Shown: one piece after another, positions 7,431-15,675 of the stretch
Position numbering within the stretch: the first letter of the stretch is position 1
Layout of the letters: each line of letters opens with the position of its first letter
NCBI RefSeq assembly: GCF_007988965.1
Contig: NZ_BJVD01000014.1
Location: forward strand, 1-51,535
Reading direction: 5' to 3'
DNA from: Rummeliibacillus stabekisii
GTDB taxonomy: Bacteria > Bacillota > Bacilli > Bacillales_A > Planococcaceae
DNA: 51,535 nucleotides
Notes under the pieces: generated by a model
Seen by the model: only the letters and a program-made list of their open reading frames with translations
Database searches by the model: none
Told to the model about the DNA's origin: nothing
Position numbers and translations under genes: made by a program

Positions 7431-8054
7431 ATGTCTATTAAAGAACTGGCAGAAAAGGTATCATCTCAATTTCTAACACGTTTAAATAAAGATCGTCCTT
7501 TCATAATTGGGATAGACGGACTGAGTGGGGCAGGGAAAACTACATTAGTGAAAGAACTTGCACGAGAATTGGATAATCAAAAGTATAACCTTACTACTTT
7601 TCATCTAGATGACCATATTGTTGAAAAAAATAAGCGTTACCTAACAGGGCAAGAAGAATGGTATGAATATTATTATTTACAATGGGATATAGAATGTTTA
7701 AGGAGCAATTTATTTGAACAACTACATGAGGATAGTGAAATATTATCTCTATCGTTCTATGATAAATATACTGATCATTCTTCAATTAAACAGATTAGAT
7801 TATTAACCAACAGTATTGTCTTAATTGAAGGAATATTTTTGCAAAGAGCAGAGTGGAGAAGCTACTTTGACTTTATTTTTTATTTGGACTGCCCTCGTGA
7901 ATTAAGATACAAAAGAGTATTAAATCGTGATTCATATATTGGAGATTACCAGGCACGACTCAATAAATATAAAAAAAGATATTGGTTAGGTGAAAACCAT
8001 TATCTCGATAAAATAGATCCCATTAGAAAAGCAGATATAGTTATAAAGGGGTAA
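7431..8054 (+). CDS. P-loop kinase, uridine kinase-like
   Basis: This 207-residue protein has a Walker A motif (GLSGAGKTT, 30-38), a downstream FHLDDH segment like the substrate-binding Asp region of uridine kinases, and VLIEGIFLQR followed by IFYLDCPRELRYKR, typical of the uridine kinase/phosphoribulokinase class. It probably phosphorylates a nucleoside or small sugar; the substrate is unresolved. A GGAGGG site precedes the ATG. It is the last gene of the phosphatase-NUDIX group. Confidence 0.8.
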   Translation: MSIKELAEKVSSQFLTRLNKDRPFIIGIDGLSGAGKTTLVKELARELDNQKYNLTTFHLDDHIVEKNKRYLTGQEEWYEYYYLQWDIECLRSNLFEQLHEDSEILSLSFYDKYTDHSSIKQIRLLTNSIVLIEGIFLQRAEWRSYFDFIFYLDCPRELRYKRVLNRDSYIGDYQARLNKYKKRYWLGENHYLDKIDPIRKADIVIKG

Positions 8055-8083
8055 ATAAAAATGGTAGTACGATTAATAAAAGG

Positions 8084-8117
8084 TTAAAAGAGGGGGCAGT
8101 ATGCCACCCTCTTTTAA
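8084..8117. terminator. Bidirectional terminator
   Basis: A palindromic 11-bp stem (8084-8094 with 8107-8117) with an inner GGC/GCC pairing. It is A-rich at its 5' flank and T-rich at its 3' flank, so it can serve the kinase gene and the broken gene on the minus strand. Confidence 0.7.
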
Positions 8118-8162
8118 GTTATCTAATTCTATGATAATTTAATCGTCGGTCTAACTATGTTC

Positions 8163-8405
8163 TTAATAAAAATCATTAATTCTTTCAATAAAAGGCTTAC
8201 CATCAACAATCCCATTGTTAAATAGTTCTTGTGCTGTTGCAAACATTTGTGTGTAAGAGTCTTTAGAACGTGTAAGTAGGAAGCTTTTTTCTACTCCGTA
8301 TAATCTACTTACCCACCACTCCGCTTCATCTTTATAATATAATAAAATCTCCTGATGTTCATCTTCAATCGCTTTTCTAACTTCTTCCCATGATTACAAA
8401 TCCAT
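8163..8405 (-). pseudogene. Small gene broken by an in-frame TAA at codon 4
   Basis: From ATG 8405 (AAAGGGGAAAG site just upstream) the frame reads M-D-L, then TAA (8396-8394), then 76 open codons (SWEEVRKAIEDEHQEI, YYKDEAEWWVSRLYG, ELFNNGIVDGKPFIERINDFY) to a TAA at 8165. There is no other in-frame ATG for about 50 codons, so the protein is not made unless the stop is read through or is a sequencing error. Family not recognised. The upstream BASS gene on the same strand is 30 bp away. Confidence 0.55.
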
Positions 8406-8437
8406 TTTCTTTCCCCTTTTCTAAATTAACTATTTTC

Positions 8438-9382
8438 CTAAGTTTCTTGTGATATTTCACTGTTCATAACCAATTTACTAAAAACGGATGCTAAGACTTG
8501 TTGAAATAACATGCCAAATACAACGGGCATGGCTACCTTGCTTGGAAAGTATGTGGTGGCAACAATAACGCCAACTGCAATGTTTCTCATCCCCCCCGTA
8601 AATACTAAAGAAGTCATCTGAGGATGATTTTTTAAAATATAACGTCCGATCAGTAAAGCAAACATATATCCAGAGACAGCAATAAATAGGACTAGAAGCA
8701 GGACTGAAACGAGATGAGAATCAAAGTTTTTCAGGTAAGGAGCGATTGCACCACTATTAATCATGACAACAGAAAATAAACACAGCTTAGATAAAGGAGC
8801 AAGTTTCTGGCCAAATTTCTTAGGTATTTCCCCCTTAGAAAGTTCATTCGCTAAGATTCCTAAGATTGTAGGCAATACAATCATTAAAAGTAAATTAATG
8901 ATCAAAGACGCAACATTTAATTGAATCTTTTCACCTGAGACAAAATGCAGAATAGAGGGAATGATAAATGGCGAAAGCAACGTATCAATCAAAATAACGG
9001 ATAACCCTAAAGGTAAATTACCCCTACATATATTGATCCAAATAACACTTGTTACACCAGTTGGAACTGCAACAGAGAGTACAAAGCCGACAGTCAATAA
9101 ATGATCATCGAATATGACAGTTGATAATAGATAAGCCCATAAAGGCATCAAAATGTGTAGAAATGCAATAGAGAATAAGATAATGGCAGGATGCTTAACA
9201 AAAATTTTTACATCTTTAAATTTCATATTTAAGCTTCCCGCGAATGTCATAAAAGCAAACAGCCATGAGACAAGGAATAATAGATGATGTCCAATATGCT
9301 CTAGCAAAACACCTAGGACTAAACTTAATGGTGTCAAAATAGCAATGTATTTTTGAAGAAATACATTTAGTTTTTCTAACAT
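8438..9382 (-). CDS. Bile acid:sodium symporter (BASS) family transporter
   Basis: This 314-residue integral membrane protein has about nine to ten hydrophobic spans. Features typical of the BASS/SBF fold are FAFMTFAGSLNMKF, the PTGVTSVIWINICRGN segment (equivalent to the sodium-site crossover), and the FTGGMRNIAVGVIVATTYFP segment near the C-terminus. Bacterial members cotransport sodium with organic anions such as pantoate or ketoacids; the substrate here is not predictable. An AGAAGG site precedes the ATG. Confidence 0.85.
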   Translation of the reverse strand: MLEKLNVFLQKYIAILTPLSLVLGVLLEHIGHHLLFLVSWLFAFMTFAGSLNMKFKDVKIFVKHPAIILFSIAFLHILMPLWAYLLSTVIFDDHLLTVGFVLSVAVPTGVTSVIWINICRGNLPLGLSVILIDTLLSPFIIPSILHFVSGEKIQLNVASLIINLLLMIVLPTILGILANELSKGEIPKKFGQKLAPLSKLCLFSVVMINSGAIAPYLKNFDSHLVSVLLLVLFIAVSGYMFALLIGRYILKNHPQMTSLVFTGGMRNIAVGVIVATTYFPSKVAMPVVFGMLFQQVLASVFSKLVMNSEISQET

Positions 9383-9554
9383 GCAAAAGACCTTCTTTTT
9401 TTATAATATATTATTATTTTAACTTAATTAACTCACCAAGGGAAAAATCTGTAGAAAGGAGGAACAGACTATTCAAGTTTCTCTTCTTTGATTAGCAGAT
9501 GCATAACAGTAAGATAAGCTTTACTATTATCAATTACTAGATTTACAGTATGGT

Positions 9555-9917
9555 ATGATGAACTCTGGGACAATTGAAGAAGAGGAAGTGAGTACCATTT
9601 CAATTTTTCTATTTATTTTAGCGGGGCTTGCTGAAATTGGCGGAGGATATTTAATATGGCAATGGTTGAGAGAGGGTAGGCCTTTGTCGTTTGGGATAAT
9701 CGGTGGAGTTATTTTATTCTTATATGGCGTTCTTGCTACTTTCCAATCCTTTTCAAGCTTCGGAAGAGTATACGCTGCTTATGGTGGAATTTTTATTTTT
9801 CTGTCCGTTTTATGGGGATGGGGAGTTGATCATAAGACACCTGACTTGTATGACTGGATAGGTGCGGGGATTTGTTTAGTTGGAGTTGCAGTGATGCTCT
9901 TTGCACCGAGACATTAA
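9555..9917 (+). CDS. ynfA: YnfA (UPF0060) family small membrane protein
   Basis: Four hydrophobic spans with the family signature [18 protein letters not shown] and the end [28 protein letters not shown]. YnfA proteins resemble small multidrug resistance transporters. Family members are about 108 residues; the 120-residue frame from ATG 9555 adds an acidic N-terminus ([11 protein letters not shown]) and has no ribosome binding site. GTG 9588 gives a normal-length protein and follows a GAAGAGGA stretch, though very closely. An unused AAAGGAGG sequence lies about 95 bp upstream. Confidence 0.85.
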   Translation: MMNSGTIEEEEVSTISIFLFILAGLAEIGGGYLIWQWLREGRPLSFGIIGGVILFLYGVLATFQSFSSFGRVYAAYGGIFIFLSVLWGWGVDHKTPDLYDWIGAGICLVGVAVMLFAPRH

Positions 9918-10067
9918 AAAGCAGACACAAAATTTTGCCCGTAAAATACGTTTAAACTACCTAGAGTGCTCATCTTAGGTTGACCGGAATGGGCAATTGC
10001 ACCGATTTTAGCATATACTATAAGAAGTGAGTTTCTAGCCATAACAGCAGTTTGAGGAGTTGAATTT

Positions 10068-10958
10068 ATGGAGCTTAGAGAGTTAAAGTATTTTATTGCG
10101 GTTGTGAAAAATAAAAGTTTTACTAAAGCGGCTGAAGATTTGCATGTGACACAACCGACACTTAGCAAAGTAGTGAAGTCGCTCGAAAGCGAATTTGATG
10201 CGGCTTTATTTTATCGCTATCCAAGGCATATCGAATTGACCGATGTTGGTGAAATTGTCTATGCCCAAGCACTAAAAATGCTAAGCATAGTTGAAGAATT
10301 GGATACTGCATTGGAAGATGTATTACAAATGAAGAAAGGTACGATTAAAATTGGTATGCCACCGCTAATTGGCATTCTTTATTTGCCGAAGCTTTTAAAA
10401 GGATTTCAGGAACGATATCCTCATATTAGCATTGAACTTGTGGAACGTGGGGCAAATATTATTAAAGAATTGGTAGCAGATGGTGTTTTAGATATTGGCT
10501 TTGTAATGCTACCAGCCGATGAAAGTGACTTTCAGGTGATTCCCTTTGCATCACAGAATCTTATGCTAATTATCAATAAGTCGCATCATTTGGCAGGAAG
10601 TAAGGAGATTAGCTTAAGGGAACTGACTAATGAAAAAATGCTTTTATTTAGCCAAGATTTCACGCTCCACGATCGTATAAAGCAAGAATGTGAGCAGGCG
10701 GGTTTTACTCCTCAAATTGCTTATGAAAGTTCACAGTGGGATATCATAAGCCAGATGGTAGAATACAATTTAGGCGTTGCAATGTTCCCAAAATCATTTG
10801 CTGAGAAAATTAATCAAGAAAAAGTGAAAGCCATCCCAATTGTTAAGCCTCAAATACCCTGGGAGCTTGTACTGATTGCAAAGAAAGATCGTTATATGTC
10901 ACATGCAACTAGAGGATTAATTGGCTTTATTACATCCAACCATTCCAATTTGGAATAG
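10068..10958 (+). CDS. cidR: LysR family regulator, CidR/YwbI-like
   Basis: This 296-residue regulator has an N-terminal winged HTH (MELRELKYFIAVVKNKSFTK to about residue 60, with AAEDLHVTQPTLSKVVKSLE) and a substrate-binding domain (about 90-290). It lies directly upstream of cidA/cidB-like genes in the same direction, the arrangement of B. subtilis ywbI-ywbHG, where such regulators respond to acetate or overflow metabolism. The assignment as CidR rests on this context. A GAGGAG site precedes the ATG. The leader region (9960-10060) probably holds its operator, but I cannot define a T-N11-A box with confidence. Confidence 0.85.
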   Translation: MELRELKYFIAVVKNKSFTKAAEDLHVTQPTLSKVVKSLESEFDAALFYRYPRHIELTDVGEIVYAQALKMLSIVEELDTALEDVLQMKKGTIKIGMPPLIGILYLPKLLKGFQERYPHISIELVERGANIIKELVADGVLDIGFVMLPADESDFQVIPFASQNLMLIINKSHHLAGSKEISLRELTNEKMLLFSQDFTLHDRIKQECEQAGFTPQIAYESSQWDIISQMVEYNLGVAMFPKSFAEKINQEKVKAIPIVKPQIPWELVLIAKKDRYMSHATRGLIGFITSNHSNLE

Positions 10959-11042
10959 TAAACATAAAAAAACGATATTTTACGAATGGTGATATGTGAG
11001 GTAAAGTGTTCTTATAAGTTGAGCTTAGAAAAGGTGAGCAAA

Positions 11043-11408
11043 GTGAAAAAAATAAGTAAAATAATTATTCAAATAGTGTTCCTTTATGGGATTCTTTTGA
11101 TAGGAGAGGGCATTTCAGCTGTACTGCATTTGCCAATTCCGGGAAGCATCATAGGTCTCGTACTATTATTTTTAGCACTTAAATTTAATATAATTAAATT
11201 AGAGTGGGTTGACCTTGGAGCTGGATTATTGACTGGGGAACTTGCTCTATTCTTTATTCCTTCTGCCGTAGGTGTCATCCAATATGATCAAATTTTTGGC
11301 GTTGTCGGCATTAAATTGGTGACTGTAATTATTTTAAGCACCATTCTTGTTATGATCTGTACGGGAGCAGTGGCAGATTATTTACATAAAAAGGATGTGA
11401 AAGAATAA
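11043..11408 (+). CDS. cidA: CidA/LrgA family holin-like protein
   Basis: A 121-residue protein with four hydrophobic spans and the family signature GEGISAVLHLPIPGSIIGL, then LTGELALFFIPSAVGV. GTG 11043 (MKKISK...) with an AAAGGTGAG site is preferred over an upstream in-frame start at 10986, which would add a non-family extension. CidA/LrgA proteins oligomerise in the membrane and affect murein hydrolase release, autolysis and metabolite flux. The stop overlaps the start of cidB by one base, so the two are coupled. Confidence 0.85.
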   Translation: MKKISKIIIQIVFLYGILLIGEGISAVLHLPIPGSIIGLVLLFLALKFNIIKLEWVDLGAGLLTGELALFFIPSAVGVIQYDQIFGVVGIKLVTVIILSTILVMICTGAVADYLHKKDVKE

Positions 11409-12109
11409 TGAATGTTTTTATTGCGTTCATCAGCCTCATTGCCACGATTGCTATCTTTCTAGTAAGTAAGAAAGCATATCAGAAAACGCATCGGCTCTTG
11501 CTTTCTCCACTAATTGTCAGCCCCTTGTTCCTTGTTATTCTATTACTTTTAACAAGAACTTCATATGAACAATATAATCTAGGAGGTTCAGTGCTAACAA
11601 AATTATTAGGTCCTGCAACAGTTGCATTTGCTGTGCCAATATATAAAAATCTAGAATTGATAAAGAAACATGCAAAGATTATCGTAGCAAGCTTATTTAC
11701 AGGTTCATTGGTTGCTATTCTATCATCCTTCTTTTTTGCAGTATGGATTGGATTGTCAGCAGATATGATAACTAGCTTAGTTCCGCGTTCCATTACAACA
11801 CCGATTGCCATGGATATTTCTAAAATGATCGGTGGCGAACCATCTATGACGGCCGTATTTGTTATTGTCACAGGTTTGACAGGCAGCATTACAGGTGCGA
11901 TCATAATTCGATTATTCCGTATCAAAACAACTGCTGCAAAAGGGTTGATGCTAGGAATGGGAGCGCATGGTTTAGGGACTTCAAAAGCCTTCGAAATGGG
12001 GGAATTAGAAGGGACTTTTTCAAGTGTAGCAATGGTAATAGCTGCTTTGATAAGTATCCTTTTGTCTGAAACCTTTTTTCCACTACTCCGCTTGTGTTTT
12101 GCTATGTAA
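11408..12109 (+). CDS. cidB: CidB/LrgB family protein
   Basis: A 233-residue membrane protein of LrgB type with the signatures LLGPATVAFAVPIYKN, PRSITTPIAMDIS and GMGAHGLGTSKAFEMGELEG. It is the partner of CidA in the holin/antiholin-like system. Its ATG overlaps the cidA stop (TAATG). A strong terminator follows. Whether this pair behaves as Cid or as Lrg cannot be decided from sequence; the adjacent LysR regulator favours Cid, because Lrg pairs are typically controlled by LytSR. Confidence 0.85.
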   Translation: MNVFIAFISLIATIAIFLVSKKAYQKTHRLLLSPLIVSPLFLVILLLLTRTSYEQYNLGGSVLTKLLGPATVAFAVPIYKNLELIKKHAKIIVASLFTGSLVAILSSFFFAVWIGLSADMITSLVPRSITTPIAMDISKMIGGEPSMTAVFVIVTGLTGSITGAIIIRLFRIKTTAAKGLMLGMGAHGLGTSKAFEMGELEGTFSSVAMVIAALISILLSETFFPLLRLCFAM

Positions 12110-12110
12110 A

Positions 12111-12149
12111 AAAACTCACTTTTTACTTCTGTGAAAAGTGAGTTTTTTT
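12111..12149 (+). terminator. Intrinsic terminator of cidAB
   Basis: A perfect 13-bp stem (12111-12123 with 12134-12146), a 10-nt loop and a T tract. The flanking A run (12108-12114) lets it also work for the convergent autolysin gene. Confidence 0.9.
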
Positions 12150-12160
12150 GTAATTTTATT

Positions 12161-12907
12161 TTATTGGTAAATCTTTAACTTTTGACCATTGTCCAAATCA
12201 TTGGTGTCCAATTGATTCCATTGTTTAATAGAGGTAACTGCAACGCCATATTTATTGGAAAGAGAACGTAATGTTTCTCCATTTTTAACGATTACCTGTT
12301 TTTGGTTTTTTGGTGAATGATCATACTGCGTAAGATGGAATTCCTTAATCAACGCATTTAATTTTTGGTGATAGCGTGTATCTGTTGCATAGGTACCAGT
12401 GAGATACTTTGTTGCATCTTTATAGGATTTCGTTTTGCTCTTAAATGTTTTTTGATAGTATTTTGTGTTCCAAGAAGTCCCGTTATGCAGTAGCTCAGCG
12501 TAGTCTTCTAAAGACGCTTTATAGTTTGGATATTTTCGGAATTTTGCTTTAATCTGATGCATTTCGCCTTTGCCATTATCTTCTGATGTGGTCATCTTTA
12601 CTGCTTGTCTTTGATATGTTCCTTTTATGCCAAAGAGATTATGATTTGGCGGAGAGCTTAAACCACTTTTGCCGCCGTTGCTTTCGAGTACCGCTTGGGC
12701 AATCATAACGGAAGCATATAAATCATGTTCTTTTGCAATATCACGAGCATCATCAGAGATTAATCCGATAAAACTTTCAATACTTTGTTCTTTTGGAGAA
12801 GGCTTTGGCGTCTCTTCAATTGAATTATTGTACTGAGAAATGATAATGAAAATTGAAGTCGCAAATAGAATGGTCGCAAATAAAGTGAATAAGAATGTTT
12901 TTTTCAT
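12161..12907 (-). CDS. GH73 endo-beta-N-acetylglucosaminidase with C-terminal LysM
   Basis: This 248-residue exported peptidoglycan hydrolase has an N-terminal membrane anchor or signal (residues 4-24), a GH73 glucosaminidase domain (about 42-195; LESNGGKSGLS with the likely catalytic E75, HNLFGIKG, and FRKYPNYKASLEDYAELL), and one LysM (about 205-247, KNGETLRSLSNKYGV). It cleaves the glycan strands of the cell wall. It is convergent with cidAB, whose products modulate murein hydrolases. The ATG lacks a close ribosome binding site; a very strong AGGAGG (about 12932-12938) lies about 22 bp further upstream than usual and is separated from it by an in-frame stop. Confidence 0.88.
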   Translation of the reverse strand: MKKTFLFTLFATILFATSIFIIISQYNNSIEETPKPSPKEQSIESFIGLISDDARDIAKEHDLYASVMIAQAVLESNGGKSGLSSPPNHNLFGIKGTYQRQAVKMTTSEDNGKGEMHQIKAKFRKYPNYKASLEDYAELLHNGTSWNTKYYQKTFKSKTKSYKDATKYLTGTYATDTRYHQKLNALIKEFHLTQYDHSPKNQKQVIVKNGETLRSLSNKYGVAVTSIKQWNQLDTNDLDNGQKLKIYQ

Positions 12908-13088
12908 TATTTAACGGTTCTCTAATAACCTTCCTCCTTTTTATAGGATGATATCTCTTAGTTTAACAAAAGTATAGAGAGTTTTCTATTAGATTGTTTA
13001 TCCTGAAAGTTTCTAATTGAATTATATTGTCATAATCTTTTGTATACGTTAGATTAATGGTAACTAGGAAAGAAAAGAGGGTGTATGA

Positions 13089-14036
13089 ATGTTTAAAAAA
13101 ACAGATGATGCAATTTGGGACGGACGTCTGGATGATTCGGAAAACAGAGAAAGCTTTCGTTATCATCAAGTGGTGAATTGCCAGGTTTTAGATGGAACTG
13201 AAGAAAATGTAGAGGATATGGTAACGCTTATTGGATTTGCTTGTGATGAAGGGGTAAGAAGGAATCACGGTAGAGTCGGGGCAAAGAAAGCGCCAGATGA
13301 AATTCGCGCACAATTAGCAAGTATGCCGTTCAGAGGTCCTTTAAATGCAACTGTAATAGATGCAGGCACGATTGTTTGTGAAGAAAATGAATTGGAAGCT
13401 GCACAAGAAGAATTAGGGAAAACAGTTGCAACAGCGTTAAATGAGGACGTGCCTTGCATTGTACTAGGAGGAGGCCATGAAACCCTTTATGGTCAGTATC
13501 TTGGGGTAAGAGAACACGCCGGCAAGGAAGCCAAAATTGGTTTACTTAATATCGATGCTCATTTTGATATGAGGCCTTATGATGAACAACCATCCTCTGG
13601 CACGATGTTTAAGCAAATATTGGATCAGGATCCAAATGCGAAATATTTTGTCTGTGGTATTCAACGTTATGGTAATACGACAGAGCTATTCCGACGTGCA
13701 GATGAGCTGGGTGTTACTTATCTGTTTGAAGATGAGATGACAGATGAAGCGACGAAATCTTCAATCAAAGCTTTCGTCAATGATTGTGATGTAGTCTTGC
13801 TGACATTATGCATGGATGCAATCAGTGCAGCACATGCACCAGGTGTGAGCGCGCCTGCTCCTTTTGGGTTGGACCCACTAACCGTACGCACACTGATCCG
13901 TGAGATATGCAAAGAGAAGAAAGTGACTAGTTTTAGCTTATGTGAAGTAAATCCGGTAGTTGATGAAAATAATCGTACGTCAAAATTGGCTGCCCATATT
14001 ATAAATGAAGCAACGATGTCTTTTTGGGGAAGATAG
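13089..14036 (+). CDS. hutG: Formimidoylglutamase HutG (arginase/ureohydrolase family)
   Basis: A 315-residue ureohydrolase. It would hydrolyse N-formimidoyl-L-glutamate to glutamate and formamide, the last step of histidine degradation in Bacillus. Metal-site motifs are GGGHE (H130), NIDAHFDMR (D156, H158, D160) and the TLCMDAISAAHAPGVSAP segment (D243). The first aspartate of the usual DxD is Cys241, which may be a subfamily feature. The FACDEGVRRNHGR and PFGLDP segments are HutG-like. No hutH, hutU, hutI or hutP lies nearby, so the gene is separated from a hut operon, and another formimino or guanidino substrate is possible. Confidence 0.8.
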   Translation: MFKKTDDAIWDGRLDDSENRESFRYHQVVNCQVLDGTEENVEDMVTLIGFACDEGVRRNHGRVGAKKAPDEIRAQLASMPFRGPLNATVIDAGTIVCEENELEAAQEELGKTVATALNEDVPCIVLGGGHETLYGQYLGVREHAGKEAKIGLLNIDAHFDMRPYDEQPSSGTMFKQILDQDPNAKYFVCGIQRYGNTTELFRRADELGVTYLFEDEMTDEATKSSIKAFVNDCDVVLLTLCMDAISAAHAPGVSAPAPFGLDPLTVRTLIREICKEKKVTSFSLCEVNPVVDENNRTSKLAAHIINEATMSFWGR

Positions 14037-14099
14037 GGCTTCTTAGGTGTGTGAAGGGTTCGTTAAATTGGGGTTTTTACTTTGTTAGGAGGTAATACT

Positions 14100-15068
14100 A
14101 TGGCAACATGTCTTGTATTTGGTGGTACACAATTTGTAGGGAAAGCTATGGCAAAACGTTTGATTCGTGAGGGACATGAAGTCTATGTCTTAAATCGAGG
14201 AACAAGGGAAGCTCCTCAAGGCAGTAAAGCTTTAATTGCAGATCGTAACAATATAAACGAATTATCAGCAGTTCTATATAGTAAAACGTTTGATTATGTA
14301 TATGATATCTCTGCGTATACACCTGAGCAAACAAGGAACGCCATCCAACTCCTAAAGGGAAAAACAAAGCACTTTATTCATATAAGTAGTGCATCGGTTT
14401 ATTTAGCTACAAATGATTATCCACTTCATGAAACGAGTAAGACAGGTATTAACCCAATTTGGGGTGATTACGGGGCAAATAAATATCTTTGTGAGCAAGA
14501 GTTAATGAAAGAATACAACCAAAGTAAATTTCCTTGCACAATCGTACGGCCTTTTTATATCTATGGGCCAGGAAATAACCTAGACCGTGAAACATATATC
14601 TTTAAACGTCTGTTAAATAATTCTCCTATTATCATTCCGGGCAAAGGTGAAAACGTAATACAGTTTGGGCATATAGATGACTTGGGGGAGACTTTAATTC
14701 GAATGTCTGGAAACAGTAAAAGTTTCGGGCAAATATACAATGTTGGGGATGGCAGCTCTATTTCGCTAGAGGGTTGGGTAAAAATGTGCGCCCAAATTAT
14801 TGGGGTGGAGCCGAGCATTGTTTTAGTGGAAGCAAAAGAAACGGGTTACTTGTCAAGGGAGTGGTTTCCATTCAGAGATGTCTCGCTATACGGATCTACT
14901 GAGAAGCTGTTGAATGATTTCAGTGCAAACCAAAAATTTTCATTGTTTGAAGGACTAAAACAAACATTCACTCACTTATCAAAAGAGGAATTAATAGATT
15001 CTTACACAATGTCAAATGTAGAAAAGGATATCCTTGAAAGAAGAGGATACAGTATTAATGTTAGATAA
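14100..15068 (+). CDS. NAD-dependent epimerase/dehydratase (extended SDR)
   Basis: 322 residues with an N-terminal Rossmann motif FGGTQFVG (7-14), an active-site serine region (HISSASVY), a catalytic YxxxK (YGANK) and a C-terminal substrate region. The start is ATG 14100, with a TTAGGAGGT site 6 bp upstream, not the more distal in-frame start. It is probably cytoplasmic and acts on a nucleotide sugar or related metabolite. It is not next to polysaccharide genes, so the substrate is unknown. It shares direction with hutG (64 bp away). Confidence 0.85.
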   Translation: MATCLVFGGTQFVGKAMAKRLIREGHEVYVLNRGTREAPQGSKALIADRNNINELSAVLYSKTFDYVYDISAYTPEQTRNAIQLLKGKTKHFIHISSASVYLATNDYPLHETSKTGINPIWGDYGANKYLCEQELMKEYNQSKFPCTIVRPFYIYGPGNNLDRETYIFKRLLNNSPIIIPGKGENVIQFGHIDDLGETLIRMSGNSKSFGQIYNVGDGSSISLEGWVKMCAQIIGVEPSIVLVEAKETGYLSREWFPFRDVSLYGSTEKLLNDFSANQKFSLFEGLKQTFTHLSKEELIDSYTMSNVEKDILERRGYSINVR

Positions 15069-15085
15069 GTGGAATTGCATAAATA

Positions 15086-15601
15086 ATGAAATATTGTTAT
15101 CAGTATAATAATGTACTTATAAAAGTGAGGAGGATTTTTACCATAAAAAAAGTAAGTACTTTCGCTGGTTTATTTTTGCTGATAATCGCTTTATTTGGCT
15201 GCAGTAACAAGAATGAAACTAGTCAACAATGGAAAGAGAGTGATATTTTCGAGTCAGGCAATTATAAAATGATTGGTATAAAAGGGCGGGTAGGTTTTAT
15301 ATATGATAAAAAGAACATGCCTATCGTGGAAGGGCAGCAAAACAAATATATGTGGCATTTATGGGGAGAAAAAAATCAACTAGAAAAGAAGTTTAAAGTA
15401 CTAGGTACGCATGAAGGAAGTAAAAATGACGTAAGCATTGTTCCTGAGACAACAAATAACTTACAAATAAGTCCTAATAATAGTGCCGATGTTAGTATTC
15501 CAACTAGCATGGATTTCAAGAAAAGTGGAATGTGGAAACTTGATGTTTTCTTGGACGGTAAACTCTTCGATACTATTTATGTAAAGGTGAATAATAAATA
15601 A
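15086..15601 (+). CDS. DUF4871 (YhfM-like) lipoprotein, start codon problem
   Basis: A lipoprotein with a hydrophobic signal and lipobox LFGC, then a DUF4871/YhfM-type domain (YMWHLWGEKNQLEKKFKVLG and SGMWKLDVFLDG). The natural N-terminus would be (M)KKVSTFAGLFLL, and a perfect GAGGAGG site sits 9 bp before that point, but the codon there (15143-15145) is ATA, not ATG. The only upstream in-frame starts are ATG 15086 and GTG 15125, both poorly placed; from ATG 15086 the protein gains a 19-residue extension. The location would be the outer face of the cytoplasmic membrane. Function unknown. Confidence 0.7.
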   Translation: MKYCYQYNNVLIKVRRIFTIKKVSTFAGLFLLIIALFGCSNKNETSQQWKESDIFESGNYKMIGIKGRVGFIYDKKNMPIVEGQQNKYMWHLWGEKNQLEKKFKVLGTHEGSKNDVSIVPETTNNLQISPNNSADVSIPTSMDFKKSGMWKLDVFLDGKLFDTIYVKVNNK

Positions 15602-15675
15602 ACACTCAATCGAATTTAGAAGCTATTCACCTTGAATAAAAATAATATAAGGATAATTTATAATGAGGAAAAAAG

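Noticed and set aside
9456-9540. Orphan AAAGGAGG before the ynfA gene as evidence of another gene
   Set aside because: The only frame after it begins with ATT and ends after six codons, so no gene can be supported.
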